Source: Nonomuraea dietziae (lineage in GTDB: Bacteria > Actinomycetota > Actinomycetes > Streptosporangiales > Streptosporangiaceae). Taken from it: a stretch of 64,000 nucleotides of DNA. The DNA is taken from contig NZ_JACIBV010000001.1 of NCBI RefSeq assembly GCF_014195505.1, positions 7,936,001 through 8,000,000 on the forward strand, in the 5' to 3' direction. The position numbers were made by a program, and so were the translations under genes. The first letter of the stretch is position 1; each line of letters begins with the position of its first letter. Under the pieces are notes generated by a model that was not told where the DNA came from, searched no databases, and was given only the letters and a program-made list of their open reading frames with translations. Below, in pieces: positions 1 through 13,563 of this stretch.

Positions 1-727
1 GGGATGCTCCAGCCACACGTTGGCCTCGACGTACACGCCGAGGTTCTGCTCGGGGGAGGCCAGCACGGGGGCGATGCCGCCCTCGACCGCGTTGGGGCCA
101 GGCTTGAGGGCCGAGCCCGTCCACTCGTGCCACTGGTCGAGCGTTCCCGTGATCGTCATGGCGAACGGCGCCACCTTGACGAAGCGGGCGCCGAGCCGTT
201 CGTGCGCGCGCAGCCACGGGTCCTCGGACAGGCCGTCCTCACGCCGCCTGGAGAGGTACTCCTCCATGGACAGCATGGGGTGGCGGGTCTTGCCCGTCGG
301 GCGGTGGGACCACCAGCCTGTCCAGGCCGCTGGCCCTGGCCTGTTCGCGCAGCCCGTTCAGCGCGACGGCCGCGATGCCCGCACCCCTGCGGTCCGCGGC
401 GACCTGGACGTCCAGCGCGCTCAGCGCGGTCGGCGCCCTGCCGTCGAGAGCGTCCTCCACCGCCCAGATGATGGCGCCGTCCCAGCCGTGGTCGGGCAGG
501 TGCTCACGCTCGGGCGTCGGGAACGCCAGCGGCACGCTGACCGCCCTCGCCACGGGGACGTCACCGTCGAGCACCACCAGGAAGAACTCGGGCCAGCGCT
601 CGGCCAGGCGCCTGGCCCTGGTCAGGATCGCCACGGGGTCGTGCTGCATGAACTCGCTGCCGATGTCGCCGAGGCGCAGCGCGGGCTCGAGAAGGTCCGG
701 CCGGGCCGAGAGGTTCTGGATGTGCAT
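1..727 (-). pseudogene. GNAT-like acetyltransferase, frameshifted and cut by the window edge
   Basis: The frame starting at 727 encodes a GNAT-type N-acyltransferase N-terminal half, including an acetyl-CoA loop-like RRGAGIAA followed by a helix ALNGLREQARASG. After about codon 140 (around 301-312) the frame ends in unrelated residues. The next frame on the same strand continues the family pattern (RPTGKTRHPMLSMEEY, then EDPWLRAHERLGARF and MTITGTLDQWHEWTG) to the window start. Removing one base, or adding two, near CCCACCGCCC rejoins the halves. The C-terminus lies outside the window. GNAT enzymes transfer an acyl group from acyl-CoA to an amine; the substrate here cannot be told. It may be a real pseudogene or a sequencing error. 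The next gene is divergent. Confidence 0.7.
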
Positions 728-867
728 GGGCTCCCGCCTTCCTCATGGGCAACGATCAGGGCGGAACCCTAGCGCGTCGTCCAGGGGGAAAGGCCGACGG
801 CGGGGCGAGCGGGGCCACGGGATATCGGATCGCGGACGCCGGAGCCGAAGTGGTGGAATGCGGCGCT

Positions 868-1110
868 GTGACCGCGCTGAGCAACCTCGTCCGTCCCGAC
901 GTCTACCCCGGCTCCTCCCTGTTCGGCCCCGCGTGGCGGGTGGGCCTGGACATGGGGCCGAACCCGCTGTGGCTGCTGGAGGACCTGTCGGCGGACCTCG
1001 GACTGAAGCCGGGCATGCGGGTGCTCGACCTCGGCTCGGGCATGGGGGCGACCTCGGTGTTCCTGGCCCGTGAGTTCGGCGTGGAGGTCGTGGCGGCCGA
1101 CCTGTGGATC
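868..1110 (+). pseudogene. Truncated SAM-dependent methyltransferase, N-terminal 81 residues
   Basis: From a GTG at 868 (preceded by a GGTGG-like stretch) the product reads through a classic motif I for S-adenosylmethionine binding (MRVLDLGSGMGATSVFLA) and strand two ending VEVVAADLWI. A normal enzyme of this type is about 240-260 residues; homology stops at 1110, exactly after the second strand. The frame then runs into a low-complexity proline/glycine/arginine tail encoded by the GC-rich repeat at 1134-1263. The catalytic and substrate-binding parts are missing, so this is a remnant. The deletion joint lies at or just before the repeat. Confidence 0.75.
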
Positions 1111-1133
1111 GTTCCTCTCCTTCGCCCTGGTGA

Positions 1134-1263
1134 CCGCCCGGAAGTAGCCGGGCCGCCCGGAAGTAGCCGGGGCCGCTCGGAAGTACCCGGGGGCGGCTCG
1201 GAAGGAGCCAGAGGGCCGCCCGGAAGCGGCCGGGGCCGCCTGGAAGGAGCCGGAGGGCCGCCC
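1134..1263. repeat. Degenerate 20-22 bp GC-rich tandem repeat, about six copies
   Basis: Six imperfect units with consensus CCGCCCGGAAGNAGCCGGGG follow one another, varying by 1-2 bp in length. They lie between the methyltransferase remnant and the 3' end of the MarR gene. Each unit carries a potential CCGG-containing small hairpin. No protein of recognisable type is encoded here. Confidence 0.8.
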
Positions 1264-1279
1264 GCGCGCAGGGGAACCG

Positions 1280-1795
1280 TCAGGCGAGGAACCGTCCGGC
1301 GATGATGGTCCAGTTGTCGTCGGAGCGGTCGCTCGTCTGCGCGGTGACCCGGTCCGCGGCCGCGGTGAACGCCCGTAGACCGCGCAGCAGGGCCTTGCGG
1401 GCCTCGGGCGGCATCTCGTCCACGACCCTGGCGAGGTCGTCGCGGCGCCGGGCGCGCAACTCCTCCAGCAGGGCCTTTCCCGACGGGGTGAGGCCGATGG
1501 TCAGCTCGCGCCGGTCGTCGGGGGAGACCGAGCGGCGCACCCATCCCGTGGCCTCCAGCCGGTCGCACAGGCGGCTGGTGGAGGAGGGCAGCGCGCCCAG
1601 GGCCTCACCGAGCCTGGCCAGGTTGACCTCCTGGTGGCGTTCGATGGTCAGGAGCGCCTGCATCTGGATGGAGGAGACCTTGGTGGCCGCGGTCTGTCGG
1701 GAGGAGGCCCAGACAGCGACCAGAGCGGCGGCGGCGTTCTCGACGGCGGCGCCGGTCGCGGGATCGAGGTGACCGAGCTCACGATGGTCGTTCAT
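1280..1795 (-). CDS. MarR-family transcriptional regulator
   Basis: This 171-aa protein has the all-helical dimerisation ends and central winged helix of MarR proteins: recognition region LARLGEALGALPSSTSRLCD at about 59-78, wing residues VSPDDRRELTIGLTPSGKAL, and a C-terminal helix. MarR regulators usually repress a neighbouring gene and are released by small aromatic ligands or oxidants. The gene lies 36 bp downstream of the phosphatase-like gene on the same strand and is probably co-transcribed with it. No obvious ribosome binding site is seen before the ATG. The ligand is unknown. Confidence 0.85.
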   Translation of the reverse strand: MNDHRELGHLDPATGAAVENAAAALVAVWASSRQTAATKVSSIQMQALLTIERHQEVNLARLGEALGALPSSTSRLCDRLEATGWVRRSVSPDDRRELTIGLTPSGKALLEELRARRRDDLARVVDEMPPEARKALLRGLRAFTAAADRVTAQTSDRSDDNWTIIAGRFLA

Positions 1796-1831
1796 ACGGC
1801 GATTCCAGTTCGGGCAGGGTGCGGGGGCACC

Positions 1832-3034
1832 TCAGACAGCATCTCCCCTCGCGGGGGGAAGGGCTTCGACGGTCTGGTCGGCGGTCCAGTCGAGGCACAC
1901 CACGACGGCGTCGTCGAAGACGTCGACGCCTTCCCTGAACGTCAGCATGCCACGAATCATTGTCCTGACGGCCTCGTCGGCCGGTTGCAGCCGGGTGGAT
2001 CTGACGACGGACTCGAGGAGCGCCTCGCCGAACTGCTCCTCGGCCGAGGAGCGCGCCCCGTAGACCCCGTCGCTGATGACGACCATCCTGTCGCCGGGCT
2101 GGAGCGACACGGACTGCTCGACGTAGGTGGTGTTGCCGAACATGCCGAGGGGCAGTTGCTGGTCGAACTTGATGGTCTCGACGTCGAGTCCGCGCAGGCG
2201 GATTAGCCTGGGCGATCCCGCGTCGACGGCGAACAGCTGGCCGGTGGCGGCCTCGAAGCGCAGCAGGAGGGTCGAGACGTACTCGCGCCCGCCGTACTGC
2301 GCGTAGATCGCCTCGTCGGCGAGGCCGGCCTGCTCTTCCAGGCCCGCCCCCGACCTGCGGGCGTTGCGCAGGGCGGTGACGGCGAGCGTGGTCAGCAGCG
2401 CCGCCCGCATGCCCTCGCCCATGCCGTTGGTGATCGAGAGCCCGAGCGAGTCGGGGTCGCAACTCCAGTCGAAGTTGTCGCCGTAGACGGCGTAGGCCGG
2501 TTCGAGCTGGCCGGCGAGGCGGTAGCCCTTGCCCGTGTGGCCGTAGCCGGGCAGCAGCCCCCACTGCATCTCGGCGGCCAGCGTCATCCTGGCCATGCGG
2601 CGGGCCCGCTGGTAGCGGTCGGTGAGACGGTCCGCGCCGCGCAGGCCGTGGCCGAGGGCCTCGGCCACCTCCAGGAGCTCGCCGACGTCGTCGAGCTCGG
2701 GCGCGATGGGCAGGCGGACGCTGAGCACGCCGAAACGCTCGCCGCACGCCGTGACCGGCAGGTGGAGCGTGCTGTGAGATTCCTCCCATTGCGCCTGCTG
2801 GGAGGCGAAGGCGCGGCCCGCGTCGCTGGAGTCGATACGGATCTCGTCGTCGCCGAGAACGGGCGTGTCGAGCACGGGTCTCAGCGCGACCAGCGCGTAG
2901 TCGGCCAGCAGCAGTTCCGCGCTCTGCACGGGCGTATGAGCGACGAGCGCGTCGCGGACCACCTCCGCCAGCGCGTACGGCGCGGCCGAGTGGAGAGCCT
3001 CGTAGACGGCGCTCAGGCCATTGCTGATAGCCAC
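1832..3034 (-). CDS. PP2C/SpoIIE-type serine phosphatase-like protein with a changed metal site
   Basis: The start is set at GTG 3034 because GAGG lies 6 nt upstream; in-frame starts at 3049 and 3100 are possible. The 400-aa product has a GAF-like N-terminal half (about 25-150) and a SpoIIE-type phosphatase half (about 165-385). Family landmarks are [18 protein letters not shown] in place of [17 protein letters not shown] and a final DDAVVVCLD. At the usual GDVxGHG motif it reads SITNGMGEG, so one metal-binding Asp appears to be replaced. Such proteins normally dephosphorylate anti-anti-sigma factors. Activity here is doubtful. The gene is divergent from the hybrid kinase, which suggests a shared signalling role. 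Confidence 0.8.
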   Translation of the reverse strand: MAISNGLSAVYEALHSAAPYALAEVVRDALVAHTPVQSAELLLADYALVALRPVLDTPVLGDDEIRIDSSDAGRAFASQQAQWEESHSTLHLPVTACGERFGVLSVRLPIAPELDDVGELLEVAEALGHGLRGADRLTDRYQRARRMARMTLAAEMQWGLLPGYGHTGKGYRLAGQLEPAYAVYGDNFDWSCDPDSLGLSITNGMGEGMRAALLTTLAVTALRNARRSGAGLEEQAGLADEAIYAQYGGREYVSTLLLRFEAATGQLFAVDAGSPRLIRLRGLDVETIKFDQQLPLGMFGNTTYVEQSVSLQPGDRMVVISDGVYGARSSAEEQFGEALLESVVRSTRLQPADEAVRTMIRGMLTFREGVDVFDDAVVVCLDWTADQTVEALPPARGDAV

Positions 3035-3162
3035 GTTCTTCCTCGTCACATGGGAGGTTGTTGCCTCTAGCAAATACCGTTGAGGGAGCGAATTGTCCAA
3101 TAGCGATCACCTGGACTAATCTCCTGGCCGTATATTTGCCCTATGGCAAGGATAGCGAGGGG

Positions 3163-7428
<4,266 letters not shown>

Positions 7429-7444
<16 letters not shown>

Positions 7445-9807
7445 GCCGCCCCGACCAGCACAGGAGTCAGAGATTGCAGTCTTCGTCCACGCCGGGAGGC
7501 GAGCATGCCGGAATCGGCAGGCTCGCGGCCACGATCGAACGCCTGCGCCGTGAGGTGCAGGAGGCCCAGCAGGCGGCGGACGGTCGTGCGCTGATCGAGC
7601 TCGCCAGGGGCATCCTGATCGAACGGCTGCAGTGCGGCCCGACGCAGGCGGCCCAGCAGCTCGCCACGCTGGCGGAGGAGGCCGGCGTCTCGCCTCTGGA
7701 GCTGGCTGTCGACCTGATCAACCAGGCCGCGCGCGACCGGCTGGCCTATGTGGCGAGCGAGTTCCTCGGCGAGGCCCCGCCGGCGGAGACCCGCAGCTCC
7801 GCGGTACGGCTGCGCGCCGCCGAGACCGGGATCGTGCACGCCCCCGACACCCAGGCGGTGGCCGTCTCGCTCCTCGAGCACGCGCTGGGACCGCTCGGCG
7901 CCACGGCCGTCGCCGTGTGGGCCGCCGGGCCTGACGCCTCGCTCAGCCTGGCCGGTTACGCGGGCTTCAGCAGCGAGGAGGCCAGGCGGTGGCACTACGT
8001 GCCGCCAGGGGTCACCACGGCGGCGCGCAAGGCGCTGACCGAGCGCAGCACGGTCTGGTTCGACTCGCTCAGGCATGCCGGGCTGCCCACGATCGGGCAC
8101 CGGCAGCTGTCGGGAGGGCGCGTCACCGTGCCCGCGGGCACGGGGGGCCGGTTGCTTGGCGTGCTCGAGATCGCCTGGCCGCATGACCTCGAACCGCCGT
8201 CGCCGCAGATCCGCAAGCAGGTGGAGGCGCTGGCCGAGCTGGTCGCCCACACCCTCGAAGTGCCCGCGGGCGAGTTGCCCGTCCCCGCCGGCGACGCCTA
8301 CTCCGAGCTGGTGGACCTGGCCGACGGCCTGCACGATCCCGCCCTGGTCCTGACGCCCCACCTCGACGGCCAGGGTCACCTGGTCGACTTCCACATCAGC
8401 CACGCCAACGGCCCCTTCCTCGACCCTGCGGGCCGTCCGAGGGGCGAGGTCGTCGGCACGATGCTGCTGGAGACCTATCCGCTGCTGGCGGGCGACGGCG
8501 GCATCTACGAGAAGGTCCAGCACGTCTACGCCACGGGCGAGCCGTTCCGCGCCGACCGGATGGCGCTCACCACGCTCGTCGACCAGGTGCCGCTGAGCGT
8601 CGTCATGCGCCTCAGCCTCAGCCGCCAGGGCGGCGGCGTGCTGGTGGTCTGGGCGATACTCGACGAGACGACCCGTCTGGCCAGGCTGCTCCAGCACGCC
8701 CAGCGCCTCGGCCGCATCGGCGGCTTCGAGGAGGACGCCGTCCTCGGTGAGATCACCTGGAACGAGCAGCTGTTCGAGCTCTACGGCCTCGAGCGGTCGG
8801 CCGCGCCCATCCCGATCGACAGGCTGGCCGAGCACGCCCACCCCGACGACGTCCCCGAGGTCGGGCGCTTCCTGCGCGCGCTGCTGCACCACCGGCGCCC
8901 CGCCTCGCTCACCTTCAGGCTCCTGCGGCCCGACGGCATCAGCCGTCACATCCGCGTCATCGCCGAGCCGGTCTTCGACGACCGTGCCACGCTGCTGGCC
9001 ATCCGCGGCGCCTTCCAGGACATCTCCGCACAGCACTGGACCGAGGTGGCGCTGGCGGCCACGCAGGACCAGCTCGTCCAGACCGAGCAGCAGGCCGCCG
9101 AGCAGAACCGCCTGGCGCTCCAGCTGCAGCAGGCGATCATGCCGCCCACCCGGGGGCCCATGGACGCCTTCGACCTGCAGATCGCCGTCCGCTACCGCCC
9201 CGCGGAGAAGGAGCACCTTGTCGGCGGCGACTGGTACGACGCCATGGTCCTGCCGTCCAAGCAGATCCTGCTGTCGGTGGGCGACGTCGCAGGGCACGGC
9301 ATCGAGGCGGCCACCGGCATGGTCATCCTGCGCAACGCCCTGCGAGGGCTGGCCGTCACCGGAGCGGGGCCGGCCCAGCTGATGTCCTGGCTGAACCTCG
9401 TCACGCACCAGATGATCGACAACATCACGGCGACCGCGGTCTGCGCGCTCTACAACCCCGAGACCAGGGTGCTGCGCTGGGCCAGGGCCGGGCATCTGCC
9501 GCCCATCCTGATCCGCGAGGACAGGGCCGCCGAGCTGCCCATGATCGGCGGGATCCTGCTGGGCGCGGTGAGCGAGGCCGACTTCGAGGAGGGCCGCATC
9601 GAGCTGCAGCGCGAGGACACGCTGCTGATGTACACCGACGGCCTGATCGAGCGGACGGACACGACGCTGGAGGACACCCAGCGCCAGCTCCTCGTCTCGG
9701 CCAGCCGGCGCGCCCCCAGCCTGGAGGAGCGGCTGGACCACCTGCTCGCGAACAACCGCTCCGACACCGACGACGACACCTGCCTCATCGGCGTCGGCCT
9801 GCGCTGA
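7429..9807 (+). CDS. ANTAR-GAF-PAS-PP2C (SpoIIE-type) phosphatase
   Basis: The ATG at 7429 overlaps the end of the hybrid kinase gene by 16 bp, so the two are translationally coupled. The 792-aa product begins with a coiled coil and an ANTAR RNA-binding-type domain (about 40-105, LARGILIERLQCGPTQAAQQ). A GAF domain follows (about 120-285), then PAS-type sensor domains (about 290-420 and 425-540) and a PP2C/SpoIIE phosphatase (about 560-792). The phosphatase motifs are intact: GGDWYD at about 598-603, SVGDVAGHGIEAA, MYTDGLIE at about 734 and a final DDDTCLIG. It likely dephosphorylates an anti-anti-sigma factor, acting downstream of the kinase. N-terminal placement of ANTAR is uncommon. Confidence 0.85.
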
Positions 9808-9818
9808 CCCTCCGCCGA

Positions 9819-9840
9819 CCACGGGCGGCCGTTCCCGTGG
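9819..9840 (+). terminator. Hairpin terminator after the phosphatase gene
   Basis: A perfect 7-bp stem CCACGGG/CCCGTGG with an 8-nt loop starts 12 nt after the stop codon. There is no clear T-run, as is common in high-GC actinomycetes. Confidence 0.55.
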
Positions 9841-9929
9841 GATGACGTCGTCGGCAGGCGGCGGAAGACGATTCGCGCGTGCGGCGAAGTGTGGGTGACA
9901 GTCGATCCTTCACCCGGAGGCACCCGCAC

Positions 9930-9950
9930 ATGACCGAGACCGCGACGTGA
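9930..9950 (+). CDS. Possible six-codon leader peptide (MTETAT) coupled to the sigma factor
   Basis: The best Shine-Dalgarno sequence in the area, GGAGG at 9916-9920, lies 9 nt before an ATG at 9930. That frame encodes only MTETAT and stops at a TGA that overlaps the GTG start of the sigma factor (GTGA, 9947-9950). It could be a short leader that couples translation. It could also be the true start of the sigma gene followed by an indel. Confidence 0.35.
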   Translation: MTETAT

Positions 9951-10519
9951 CCGCCGACGTGGGCGAACAGGTGACGGACGCCGAGCTCGCGGCCGGGTTC
10001 GCGCGCGACCCCGAGCTGTTCACCGTCGTGCACGACAGGCACTTTCGCGACATCTATCTCTACGTGGCCGGACGGCTGGACGCACAGGCGGCAGAGGACA
10101 TCGCCGCCGAGACGTTCCTGACCGCCTTCAGCAGGCGCGGCAGCTTCGATCCAGGACGCGGCAGCCTGCGGCCCTGGCTGTTCGGCATCGCCACCAACCT
10201 GGTGGCGCGTCACCGGCGCAAGGAGGCCCGCCACTACCGGGCGCTGTCCCGTCTGGGCCCCGAACCGGCGGCCGAGGGGCACGAGAACCGGGTCGTCACC
10301 TCGGTGGCCGCCCAGCGCATGCAGCCGCAGCTGGCCAAGGCGCTCGCCACGCTGCCCAGGGGCGAGCGCGATGTCGTGCTGCTCGTCGCCCTTGGCCAGC
10401 TCAGCTACGACGAGGTGGCCGAGGCGCTCGGCATCTCCCCAGGCACCGTGGGCTCCAGGCTCAGCCGCGCCCGCGCGAAGCTCCACGACGTCATCGACCA
10501 GGAGGCAGTCCATGGATGA
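9947..10519 (+). CDS. ECF-type RNA polymerase sigma factor
   Basis: This 190-aa protein has sigma region 2 (about 20-90: DRHFRDIYLYVAGRL, AAEDIAAETFLTAF, SLRPWLFGIATNLV) and region 4 (about 125-185: LATLPRGERDVVLLVALGQL, then a helix-turn-helix SYDEVAEALGISPGTVGSRL). Region 3 is absent, as expected for ECF factors. The GTG start overlaps the stop of a six-codon upstream frame with a strong ribosome binding site. The next gene overlaps this one by 8 bp and encodes a single-pass membrane protein that may act as its partner. No classical zinc-finger anti-sigma factor is present. Confidence 0.9.
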   Translation: MTADVGEQVTDAELAAGFARDPELFTVVHDRHFRDIYLYVAGRLDAQAAEDIAAETFLTAFSRRGSFDPGRGSLRPWLFGIATNLVARHRRKEARHYRALSRLGPEPAAEGHENRVVTSVAAQRMQPQLAKALATLPRGERDVVLLVALGQLSYDEVAEALGISPGTVGSRLSRARAKLHDVIDQEAVHG

Positions 10520-11411
10520 CCTGCAGACTCTCGCCACCGTGCTGGCCAGGCCCGAGCCGTCCGCCGAGGTGGTCGAGCGCAGCAGGCGGCGGCTCCAGCG
10601 CAGGATCCGAGGACCGGTCCGCGTGTACAGGAGGCCGAGCCTGCTGATCAGCGGCCTCGGCCTGACGGCCGCGGCGGCCGCGGCTGCGGTGGTGATCGTC
10701 TCGGGGACGACCGCGCCCACGGCCACCCCGAACAGCCCGCCCGCCGCCGCCCAGCTGTCCGCCCGCGACGTCCTGCTCACGGCCGCCGCCACGGCGGAGC
10801 GGGTCCCCGAGGGCACGGGCGCCTACTGGCACGTCAGGACGGACACGAGAGAGGGTTCGCCCTTCGAGAGCTGGACCAGCCGCGACGGCAGGGCCTGGTT
10901 CAGGGGAGCGAAGACGGAGGGCGAGGTGGTCGAGATCCACCGGCCCGTCCCGTTCAGGCTGGGCGGGCCCGAGGTGAGCTTCGAGCAGCTCGAGGGGCTG
11001 CCTACCGAGCCCGACGCGCTGAAGGCGTGGATCGCCGGCAACCTGGAGCGGAGCGACGTCAGGACCAGCGCCGGACGGCCGGACGCCGCCATGCGGGAGC
11101 AGTTCGTCTTCGACGGGCTGATCTCCCTGGTGTGCCAGTTGCCCGCCCCGCCGGAGGTTCGCGCCGCCGCCTTTCGCGCGATCGCCGCCTACCCGAACGT
11201 CGAGAGCCTCGGAGCGGTCGAGGGCGGGCAGGGCCTGCTCATCTCCTTGCCGGAGGGGAGCCAGGTGAGGCAGGCGCGGCTGGTCGTCGATCCCGGGAGC
11301 TCGCAGGTCCGCGACGCCAACTTCTTCGTCACCACGGACGGCGGGGTGGCCTGGGTGCCGGACGGCAGCGCGAAGCTCCTCGCCGGGTGGACGGACGAGC
11401 TGCCCGAGTAG
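10512..11411 (+). CDS. CU044_5270-family single-pass membrane protein
   Basis: This 299-aa protein has a cytosolic N-terminus of about 45 residues (DDLQTLATVLARPEPSAEV, Arg-rich RRRLQRRIRG), one membrane helix (about 48-70, LLISGLGLTAAAAAAAVVIV) and an extracytoplasmic domain with WFRGAKTEGEV and a C-terminal beta-rich part. This matches the CU044_5270 group of actinobacterial proteins, which often follow an ECF sigma gene. The ATG lies inside the end of the sigma gene (8-bp overlap). A role as sensor or anti-sigma-like partner is inferred from position and topology only. Confidence 0.75.
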   Translation: MDDLQTLATVLARPEPSAEVVERSRRRLQRRIRGPVRVYRRPSLLISGLGLTAAAAAAAVVIVSGTTAPTATPNSPPAAAQLSARDVLLTAAATAERVPEGTGAYWHVRTDTREGSPFESWTSRDGRAWFRGAKTEGEVVEIHRPVPFRLGGPEVSFEQLEGLPTEPDALKAWIAGNLERSDVRTSAGRPDAAMREQFVFDGLISLVCQLPAPPEVRAAAFRAIAAYPNVESLGAVEGGQGLLISLPEGSQVRQARLVVDPGSSQVRDANFFVTTDGGVAWVPDGSAKLLAGWTDELPE

Positions 11412-11427
11412 GCCGCCCGGCGGACGG

Positions 11428-11460
11428 CAGGGCGACGAGGACGGTGGCCCCGTCGCCCTG
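11428..11460. terminator. Bidirectional hairpin between convergent genes
   Basis: A perfect 10-bp stem CAGGGCGACG/CGTCGCCCTG with a 13-nt loop sits between the 3' ends of the CU044_5270 gene (11411) and the convergent propeller gene (11472). Either transcript could end here. Confidence 0.65.
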
Positions 11461-11471
11461 GCGAACGCGGA

Positions 11472-13478
11472 TCACCGCCCCTGGTGATACCTGAACAGCT
11501 TGGGGCCCTCAGCGAAGTACACGTCTCCTGACCCGTGCACCGCGAGCTGGTGCACGGGTCCGTCCTTCAGGACGGCGTGCCGCCCGGTGAACGGGTCGAG
11601 GGAGAAGACCGAGCGTCCCGCGTGCGCGCCGTACAGCCGGCGATCACGGGGGTTGAACGCGAGCTGCCCGCTGGAGCTCTTGCTGTCGGACAGCGTGACC
11701 CGCTTGACCACCTTGCGCAGGTGGGTGTTGACGGCGAAGACCTCGCCGCCCGCGACGCCCCACAGCCTGCCCAGGGAGTCGAAGGCCAGAGCCGGGACGG
11801 CAGGCTTGCCAGGAGCGGGGGTGATCTCCCACAGCATCCTGTTCTCCGCCACCGACCAGGCGAAGAGCCTGGCCTCCTTCTGGGTGGGCGGGGTGGCCGA
11901 CTGGCCACTGTAGATGGAGGTGCCGCCGTAGACGACGCCGTCGCGGTAGGCGAGCGAGACGATCGACTGGTCGGTGACCACGTTGCGCTGGGAGTGCCTG
12001 AGCCTGCCCTCGACCGGGTCCCAGATGGCCAGCACGCCGCCGAGGTGGCCGAGGTCCGGCATGGTGCCGACGGCCAGGTACCGGCCCGCGGACACCATGG
12101 CCCTCGGTCTGATCTGCTTGTCGGCCGCGAGGTCGAACAGCCTGGCCGGGTTGGGCGCGGGGCCAGGCTCGGGGCTCGGGGAGTACTCGGTGCTGTTCCA
12201 CGGCAGCTTCGGATCGTAGGAGTAGACCCTGGCGTCGGGGTAGGCGCCGACGTAGAGCCTGCCGTCGTGGCTGACCATGTCCTCGCTCTGCGAGAAGGTG
12301 TGGAACTCCTCGGCCTTGCCCGTCTCGGCGTTCATCGCGGCGAAGCCGCCGTTGAGGAAGCCTCCCGCGTACATGCGCCCGTCGGGGCCCTGCGACAGCG
12401 CCGTCACGTCGATCGGCTCGCCCCTGATGCCGGACTGGACGAACGACTTGGCGCCGGTCTGCGGGTTGTAACGGAACATCATGCCCCGCCACAGCAGGCC
12501 CACGAGGCTCTTGCCGGGGTAGTCGGGCAGGCCGAGCTCGGCCCAGCCGATGCCCCGGGTGTTGGCGACCCTGCCGGTGACCGGCACGCCCGTCGGCGTG
12601 GTGGTCTTCGTCCTCGGGTCGTAGCGCACCAGCTCGCCCGCCTTGACGAAATAGACGCGCCCCTCCTCGTCGGGGGGTGACACGTCCAGGCCGTGCGCGG
12701 GGTCCACCGTGTCGATCCATGTGCCGGAGGCGAGGTCCCACACGTGCAGCGGACCGGGGAAGGCGCCGCCGAACCGCACGTAGAGATGGCCCGCCGCCAC
12801 GTTCACGTCGTAGGCCCACTTGCCCGCGGGGTCGAGGCCGGGCGGCAGGGGCAGCTGCCTGACGGCGCCGCCGGCCGCGTCGATCTCGAAGAGCGCGGCG
12901 GGGGCCTCCGTTCCCGCGTAGATCTTGCCGTCGGCGTAGGAGACGCTGCGGACGTAGGCGTGCGAGGGGGAGAGCCTGCCGTAGTCGCGTACACCGGTCG
13001 CCGGGTCGTAGCCGAACAGCCTGCCGCCCGGCGACGTGCCGCCGTAGACGGTGGCGCCCTCGCCCGCGGCCAGCGTCCAGACGAAGGTCTCACCCCGCAG
13101 GGGGTTGCCGAGGTCCTTGACGCCGTCCTTCTCCGTCCAGCGGAACAGGTGGCTGTCGCCGTAGGTGCCGGCGTAGACGCTGCCGTCTGGGGTGGCGTCG
13201 ACCGCCCACGCCCCGCCCGCGTCCGGCAGGTCGAACCTGGCCACCTCGGCCCCTGTGGCGGGGTCGACGGCGTTCAGGTGGGCGGGGACTCCCGAGGAGG
13301 CGCTCCAGATCACGGTCTTGCCGCCGGGGCCCGGCGCGACGACGCCGCCGAGGAGGAGCACGTCCTGCAGGGGAACGCCGAGGTCCTCGATGACGGGAGG
13401 CGCGGCGTAGGCGGGGGACGCGGTGAACACGGCGGTGGCCGCCATCCCGGCCGCGATCAGCCTGCGAATTAAGGTCAT
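11472..13478 (-). CDS. Secreted beta-propeller (PQQ/WD40-like repeat) protein
   Basis: The start is placed at ATG 13478, where the signal peptide begins (MTLIRRLIAAGMAATAVFTA, cleavage near AYAAP). The mature part of about 640 residues is built of beta-propeller blades, repeating patterns such as VYAGTYGDSHLFRW, IYAGTEAPAALFEID and MYAGGFLNGGFAAMN; two propellers would fit the length. Such proteins bind ligands or act as scaffolds outside the cell. No catalytic residues can be named. The start codon sits at the expected transcription start of the promoter at 13479-13514, so the mRNA is probably leaderless. Confidence 0.75.
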   Translation of the reverse strand: MTLIRRLIAAGMAATAVFTASPAYAAPPVIEDLGVPLQDVLLLGGVVAPGPGGKTVIWSASSGVPAHLNAVDPATGAEVARFDLPDAGGAWAVDATPDGSVYAGTYGDSHLFRWTEKDGVKDLGNPLRGETFVWTLAAGEGATVYGGTSPGGRLFGYDPATGVRDYGRLSPSHAYVRSVSYADGKIYAGTEAPAALFEIDAAGGAVRQLPLPPGLDPAGKWAYDVNVAAGHLYVRFGGAFPGPLHVWDLASGTWIDTVDPAHGLDVSPPDEEGRVYFVKAGELVRYDPRTKTTTPTGVPVTGRVANTRGIGWAELGLPDYPGKSLVGLLWRGMMFRYNPQTGAKSFVQSGIRGEPIDVTALSQGPDGRMYAGGFLNGGFAAMNAETGKAEEFHTFSQSEDMVSHDGRLYVGAYPDARVYSYDPKLPWNSTEYSPSPEPGPAPNPARLFDLAADKQIRPRAMVSAGRYLAVGTMPDLGHLGGVLAIWDPVEGRLRHSQRNVVTDQSIVSLAYRDGVVYGGTSIYSGQSATPPTQKEARLFAWSVAENRMLWEITPAPGKPAVPALAFDSLGRLWGVAGGEVFAVNTHLRKVVKRVTLSDSKSSSGQLAFNPRDRRLYGAHAGRSVFSLDPFTGRHAVLKDGPVHQLAVHGSGDVYFAEGPKLFRYHQGR

Positions 13479-13514
13479 GACCGGAAACCTAAGAACCGGT
13501 CTTGGTGTCGTCAA
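13479..13514 (-). promoter_or_regulatory. Leaderless promoter of the propeller gene
   Basis: On the minus strand, -35 TTGACG (13514-13509), a 17-bp spacer and -10 TAGGTT (13491-13486) are followed by 7 nt and the ATG at 13478. This is near consensus for the main vegetative sigma factor. No Shine-Dalgarno sequence lies between. Confidence 0.7.
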
Positions 13515-13563
13515 GACCTGGATTCCGGTTCAGACCGAATCTGGAGGAAGCCGGTCTGCTCCG

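Noticed and set aside
1779-3110. A 443-aa minus-strand frame in a different phase over the PP2C-like gene
   Set aside because: Arg/Gly-rich off-frame translation; the 1832-3034 frame has the protein family.
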